This document shows positions 6,561 to 10,551 of a DNA stretch of 10,551 nt, in pieces. The position numbers were made by a program, and so were the translations under genes. The notes below the pieces were generated by a model. That model worked only from the letters and a program-made list of their open reading frames with translations, did not search any database and was not told the origin of the DNA. Position 1 is the first letter of the stretch; every line of letters starts with the position of its first letter. This DNA comes from Caldisericaceae bacterium (lineage in GTDB: Bacteria > Calditrichota > Calditrichia > Calditrichales > Calditrichaceae), in the NCBI GenBank assembly GCA_021160885.1, contig JAGHBR010000471.1, positions 1 through 10,551 on the forward strand, in the 5' to 3' direction.

Positions 6561-7967
6561 TTATGATTTCTTCTTTAGTTGAACAACCGTCTCGATGTGG
6601 TAAGTTTGAGGAAACATGTCCACTGGCTGTACTTTTTCAATCCGGTATTTATCAGCCAGAATTTTTAGATCCCGGGCCAGAGTGGTTGGATTGCAGGAAA
6701 CGTAAACAAGGGTACGGGGCCCAATCTTCTTAATTAAACGGACAACTTTTTCGTGCATTCCACTACGTGGCGGATCGGTGACAATTACCTCAGGGCGTTT
6801 ACTAACTTTGGCCATGGTTTGCAGAAGATCGCCTTCAACAAATTCCACATTGTTTACCTTGTGCTCTCTGGCATTTTGCCAGGCATCTTTTACCGCGCTG
6901 GCGACTGCTTCAAAGCCGATAACCTTTTTGGCTTTTTGGGCAAGAAAAATACTGATGCTGCCAGTGCCCGAATACAAATCCCAGACCACCGCATTCTGAT
7001 CCAGTTCGGCAAATTCAATTGCTTTTTGATATAGCTTTTCAGCCTGTTTGGTATTGGTCTGAAAAAAAGAATTAGCCGATATGTTAAAGAGGAATGGCCC
7101 AATTTTGTCCGTAATGTAGGGCTGGCCGTAAAGCAGATTTTCTTTTTCGCCCTGTGCAATTTGAGCCAATCGCGAGTTCACATTATTGACAATGCTCACT
7201 ACATGTGGAAACTTAGCAGCCAGTTTTTTTGCCAGATCTTTTAATCGTTCCGGTTCATCAGAAGCGGTGACAAGATTGACCATTAGTTCGTGGTTAAAAG
7301 CGCTTTCACGGATCACTAAAAAGCGCAAAAAGCCCTGATGACTGCGAATTCCGTAAGGGCTTAAATGATTATTTTGCGCGTAATCCGAAATAAAATTCAA
7401 TACCTGATTAGCCGTTTCAGATTGCAACAGACATTTTTCAACATGTAAAATTTTATCAAATGTACCAGGGACATGTAAGCCCAAAGCAAAATCTCTGTGA
7501 ATATGAGGCTGATTCAATTCCTCCGGTAATAACCAGCGTCTGTCAGAAAAAGAAAATTCCATTTTATTTCGGTAGGAAAAAAAAGTGTCCGAAGGAATAA
7601 CCGGCAAAACAGTTACTTTTTCAAATCCGCCAATTCTCTCCAGGCTTTCGGCTACAATCTGTCTTTTGAAGTAAAGTTGATTTTCGTAGCCCATATTTTG
7701 CCAGGTACAGCCACCGCACCAATCAAAATATTTGCAGGATGGCTCCACACGATATTTTGAAGGTTCAAGCAATTCTGTAACATAAGCTTCCGCAAAATCT
7801 TTTTTTCTCTTAATGATTTTTACCTTTACCTGATCGCCTGGCAAGGCTCGCTTTACAAAAATCACATAATTATCCATTCGGCTTACACCCTGCCCACCAA
7901 AAGCCAGCCGTTCTATCGTTAATTCATACTCTTTTCCCTTTTTAACGGGATATTTTTTCTCACTCAT
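6561..7967 (-). CDS. rlmD: 23S rRNA (uracil-5)-methyltransferase, RlmD/RumA type
   Basis: This is a 468-residue SAM-dependent m5U methyltransferase. A TRAM domain covers about 8-66. A 4Fe-4S ligand set is present: Cys78, Cys84 and Cys87 (CKYFDWCGGC) and Cys179, the RumA arrangement. The catalytic half has FFQTN (301-305), SAM loop DLYSGTGSISI (330-340), the SAM-ribose acid Glu353, DPPRSG (398-403), nucleophile Cys425 in YVSCNPTTLARD, and the C-terminal HIET (457-460) with the proton-abstracting Glu459. Length and motifs match the family fully. The ATG shares ATGA with the stop of the radical SAM gene, and GAGAG lies about nine bases upstream. In some bacteria one enzyme of this family modifies both U747 and U1939 (RlmCD), so the exact site is uncertain; the E. 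coli RlmD target, U1939, is the closest analogy. Confidence 0.93.
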   Translation of the reverse strand: MSEKKYPVKKGKEYELTIERLAFGGQGVSRMDNYVIFVKRALPGDQVKVKIIKRKKDFAEAYVTELLEPSKYRVEPSCKYFDWCGGCTWQNMGYENQLYFKRQIVAESLERIGGFEKVTVLPVIPSDTFFSYRNKMEFSFSDRRWLLPEELNQPHIHRDFALGLHVPGTFDKILHVEKCLLQSETANQVLNFISDYAQNNHLSPYGIRSHQGFLRFLVIRESAFNHELMVNLVTASDEPERLKDLAKKLAAKFPHVVSIVNNVNSRLAQIAQGEKENLLYGQPYITDKIGPFLFNISANSFFQTNTKQAEKLYQKAIEFAELDQNAVVWDLYSGTGSISIFLAQKAKKVIGFEAVASAVKDAWQNAREHKVNNVEFVEGDLLQTMAKVSKRPEVIVTDPPRSGMHEKVVRLIKKIGPRTLVYVSCNPTTLARDLKILADKYRIEKVQPVDMFPQTYHIETVVQLKKKS

Positions 7968-9376
7968 TGCATGTCTCTCACTACACGTTTAACCGCCAGT
8001 CCCAGGCTCTCATCGCCAAACATGGTCAGTTCATTTTTTGCCGCTTCATTTAATATATTGGCAAATTTACGGATTTTACGAAAAGTATCATAGCTTATTT
8101 TGTCGTTACTTAAAGGGAAGATGGATTTATTGGTTAACAGAGGATCTATATCGGGTTCGATTAGTCCCATTTTGACGGCACGCTCAAATTCACGCGTGCC
8201 AGGAATCGGTGAAAAGGATGCCAGCCGTACTTGCACACCCAGGTTATTTACAAAGATGATGCTGGCAATAATTTCTTCCAGTGTTTGGCCGGGTAATCCC
8301 ATAATTACATAAGCTTCAAGGTCTTTTGCCCGGTACCCGGCGGCCTTTAAATGTTCTACCGCTTCGATCATGGCCTGATTGCTTACTTTAGAGTACATAT
8401 CGCTCCAGCGATCGGCATTAGCCGTTTCAAAACTAAGCCGGATGGTTTTAAAATTGGTTTCAAACATTAATTGGGCCAGGAAGCGATCAACATATTTCAC
8501 AAACAAACCATTAGGTGTGTGCAACCTTAAAGGCATTCGTTTTTGCAATAATTTTTGTAAAATCACTTCAATATGCTTTTGCTTGGCAATAAATAACGCA
8601 TCATCATAAAAGGCAAAATCGCGCAAACGGAACCGGCGGTACTGGTCATTTATTTCTTCCACCACCCGTTCAGGGTTCCGTTGGGTAAATCGCATGGCAA
8701 TTCGTTTTTGGGCACAAAACGAGCAATCGTACGGGCAGCCGCGTGAAGTCATTACAATAAAATAGTCCGGATGGTTTAACAGATCAAAAGCCGGATAGGG
8801 GTAGTCGTCAAGCGTTGCGGGTATTTTGAAAGAATTGAAAGGTATTGAAAAGAGATCAGCCAGCAGCTTCAGTACTTTAATTTCTCCCGGTCCGGTAATG
8901 ATGTAATCTGGCTGGATAACTTCTTTAGCGTGTTCAGGACACAAAGAAGCGTAAATGCCGCCTAAAATGACCGGTTTGTCAGGCAGGTATTTGCGCACCA
9001 ATTCAACTACTTTTTTAACACCAGGATACCAGTAGGTCATAATGGATGTGACCAGAACAGCATCCACTTCCTGGTGTTCTTTTAATTGCTTTATAAAATG
9101 TTCTTCAGGAATTCCGTAACGGGCATAATGACGCGGAATATGTTTTAAAATGGCTGGTTTTTCAACAATGGTGCGGGGTAAATTTCCCACGCCGTATTTT
9201 TTTACTTTTACTTTTTGGCCAGCAGCATATTTATCCAGACAATCAATAAAAGAAATCTCAAAGCCCTGACTGCGTAAAAAGGAACCGAGATATAGCAATC
9301 CTAAGGGTTTACTCCATAAATCATAAGCGGTAAAATCATAAATCCATGGATTGATTAAAAGCAACCGGTAAGACAT
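7964..9376 (-). CDS. B12-binding-domain radical SAM protein, function unknown
   Basis: This is a 470-residue enzyme. Residues about 3-175 resemble the Rossmann-like cobalamin-binding domain: strand RLLLINP, PLGLLYLGSFLRSQGFE, then PVILGGIYASLCPEH and an ITGPGE that replaces the usual GEGE. The radical SAM barrel covers about 205-400. It has the cluster motif CPYDCSFC (Cys214, Cys218, Cys221), LSFETAN in place of the more common GxES, and VIMGLPGQTLEE. A helical C-terminus (about 425-465) follows. No DxHxxG cobalamin ligand is visible, which is common in this superfamily. Many relatives carry out methylations or rearrangements on lipids, cofactors or natural products, but no substrate can be assigned. 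It overlaps the rRNA methyltransferase gene by 4 bases and starts 31 bases after the TPR gene. No good ribosome site is seen at its ATG. Confidence 0.88.
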   Translation of the reverse strand: MSYRLLLINPWIYDFTAYDLWSKPLGLLYLGSFLRSQGFEISFIDCLDKYAAGQKVKVKKYGVGNLPRTIVEKPAILKHIPRHYARYGIPEEHFIKQLKEHQEVDAVLVTSIMTYWYPGVKKVVELVRKYLPDKPVILGGIYASLCPEHAKEVIQPDYIITGPGEIKVLKLLADLFSIPFNSFKIPATLDDYPYPAFDLLNHPDYFIVMTSRGCPYDCSFCAQKRIAMRFTQRNPERVVEEINDQYRRFRLRDFAFYDDALFIAKQKHIEVILQKLLQKRMPLRLHTPNGLFVKYVDRFLAQLMFETNFKTIRLSFETANADRWSDMYSKVSNQAMIEAVEHLKAAGYRAKDLEAYVIMGLPGQTLEEIIASIIFVNNLGVQVRLASFSPIPGTREFERAVKMGLIEPDIDPLLTNKSIFPLSNDKISYDTFRKIRKFANILNEAAKNELTMFGDESLGLAVKRVVRDMQ

Positions 9377-9397
9377 TTAACTACTAAAAATGTTTCA

Positions 9398-9411
9398 CAC
9401 TCAGCACTCAG
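9398..9411. repeat. two-copy heptanucleotide repeat over the TPR stop codon
   Basis: CACTCAG occurs twice head to tail at 9398-9404 and 9405-9411. The repeat covers the TGA stop of the TPR gene (9410-9408) and part of the 31-base spacer before the radical SAM gene. The period is the same as in the tracts near the left edge. Confidence 0.5.
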
Positions 9412-10551
9412 GCAACCTGTTCATTAACAGGATCAGATTTTTTTGATCTCCTTCCTTTTTTCCGTTGTGCTTTTTGTTTTTCCTGTTCGGTTAACAGTTC
9501 TTCATGTGTCTGGTAATTTTGCGGTTCCAGCTTGTAACGATTTACCAATTCAACCCAGGCATCTAACTCCGGTTTTACAAAACGGATGGTGCCTTTTTCC
9601 GAATCAAAATAAGAAGGAATTTCATCATTAAATGCTTTACGTGTTAAATCAAAAGGACGGTTAAAACCAAGATAGCGAGCGGCAGTTGCTGCATTCCACT
9701 TAGACTCTTCATCTTCAGCGTAGCCTGGCAGACTGTAACTCCAATTTGTTTTCAGGTGTTCAGCCAGCCATTCAGGATTTTGTTTATAAATTTTATCCAA
9801 CTTTTGTTTAAATCCTTTACCCCGCTTGTAATTAATTTGGGCTAAGCCAAAAAGTGCGTACAATGAGTCAGGAAATTCTTTTTCAATCTGTTTGTAAATT
9901 TCTTCGGCTTTGTCCAAATAACCTAAGCGCATGTAAGCCTGAGCCAATTGGTGCAAGGCCACATCGCTCTTTTCGGCCTGGGTATAAATTTCAAGGTGTT
10001 TGACGGCTTCTTCGAATTTACCTAATTTCATTAAGGCCTTGGCAATATTTTTATTAGCCACAGGGTCTTCCGGCCTGAAAGCCAGTGCATTATTTAAATC
10101 ATCAACAGCATTGGAATAAAGGTCGCCATTCATTTTATTTAAGCCGCGATTCAGATGTACATAAAATTTTATTTCATCACTTAAGGGTTCGTATTCAAAA
10201 TCGTTGTAGTAAAAATCAAGGCTACGTGTAGAAATAATTCGGCTACGACCTCTGGAGCGTTTGTTGTTGTTAAATTCTTTTAAGATTTTCGAAAAGAAAA
10301 TGCTTAATTTACGCTTCACTTCCGGCTCATTTACCAGGATGATATTAGAACCATTATTTTCCATCTTCACTTCTTCCGAATCGGCTTCAAAGTGCTCGTT
10401 AATGTTTTCTTTGGCACGGTGAAATACATTATTTAAAAACTCATTTACCATATTGACAGGCGAACCCAATCGCATGTCCACATGACTACGATCATAACCT
10501 ATTTCACAACAATAAGAATAATTAAAAGTTACCTTATTATCATTGTATGAC
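9408..10551 (-). CDS. TPR protein with C-terminal excisionase-type helix-turn-helix, 5' end probably outside the window
   Basis: The frame is open from the TGA at 9408 to the right edge. A GTG at 10481 would give 357 residues, but it has no ribosome site and the frame runs on without a stop for 23 more codons, so the gene probably starts beyond 10551. Residues are numbered here from that GTG. At least three TPRs are seen (about 107-139, 141-170, 174-206), with signatures such as GDLYSNAVDDLNNALAFRPED and GKFEEAVKHLEIY. Residues about 264-312 read like the HTH_17/MerR excisionase fold: AATAARYLGFNR, DEIPSYF, then TIRFVKPELDAWVEL. A basic tail follows (about 333-348, KKGRRSKK). No signal peptide or membrane segment is visible in this part. 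It may be a DNA-binding adaptor using TPRs for partner proteins. The TPR call is firm, the HTH likely, the role unknown. Confidence 0.82.
   Translation of the reverse strand, partial: SYNDNKVTFNYSYCCEIGYDRSHVDMRLGSPVNMVNEFLNNVFHRAKENINEHFEADSEEVKMENNGSNIILVNEPEVKRKLSIFFSKILKEFNNNKRSRGRSRIISTRSLDFYYNDFEYEPLSDEIKFYVHLNRGLNKMNGDLYSNAVDDLNNALAFRPEDPVANKNIAKALMKLGKFEEAVKHLEIYTQAEKSDVALHQLAQAYMRLGYLDKAEEIYKQIEKEFPDSLYALFGLAQINYKRGKGFKQKLDKIYKQNPEWLAEHLKTNWSYSLPGYAEDEESKWNAATAARYLGFNRPFDLTRKAFNDEIPSYFDSEKGTIRFVKPELDAWVELVNRYKLEPQNYQTHEELLTEQEKQKAQRKKGRRSKKSDPVNEQVA

Noticed and set aside
10420..10551. The segment reading EIGYDRSHVDMRLGSPVN in the open N-terminal extension of the TPR gene recalls the G-x-x-VN motif of class III nucleotide cyclases.
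   Set aside because: The spacing is off by one residue from the usual DYTxxGxxVN pattern and the preceding strand does not fit. The bulk of any such domain would lie outside the window. A profile search on the full gene would decide.
1..10551. Searched by eye for CRISPR arrays, tRNA or rRNA genes, insertion sequences, integrase sites and toxin-antitoxin pairs.
   Set aside because: None was seen. The region reads as ordinary chromosomal operon sequence with no sign of a mobile element.

Overview
The window is AT-rich bacterial chromosome with every gene on the minus strand. Nine genes run leftward from about 10551 to 227, packed as in an operon: four junctions are 4-base start/stop overlaps and the other gaps are 5 to 80 bases. 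Several starts are GTG or TTG, and Shine-Dalgarno sites are visible for only some genes. The gene style, the PATAN/DUF4388 proteins and the heptanucleotide spacer repeats fit a free-living Gram-negative of the FCB or Calditrichota kind. That assignment is a guess by eye, not a classification.

In transcription order (right to left) the first four genes are: a TPR protein ending in an excisionase-type helix-turn-helix, whose frame is still open at the right edge; a B12-binding radical SAM enzyme of unknown function; an RlmD/RumA-type 23S rRNA m5U methyltransferase with a 4Fe-4S cluster; and a TrmH-type SPOUT RNA methyltransferase. Two of these four are RNA modification enzymes.

Next comes a tightly coupled three-gene block (5952 to 2766). 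It holds a receiver-PATAN-winged-helix-pseudo-GTPase protein, a pseudo-receiver-PATAN-winged-helix protein, and a short protein that looks like a stand-alone degenerate Ras-like domain. The parts are those of two-component and MglA-type small-GTPase signalling, but most catalytic residues are gone. Only the first receiver keeps a phospho-acceptor Asp and the conserved Lys. This block is the most unusual part of the window.

After an 80-base spacer that could hold a promoter or operator, a PhoB-class response regulator and a PhoR-class membrane histidine kinase follow, overlapping by 4 bases. The kinase is intact and is the only visible phosphodonor for receiver domains in the window. Control of the PATAN proteins by it is possible but unproven.

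The last 226 bases (1-226) are non-coding. They hold short inverted repeats and two tracts with a 7-base period. A further two-copy 7-base repeat lies over the stop codon of the TPR gene.
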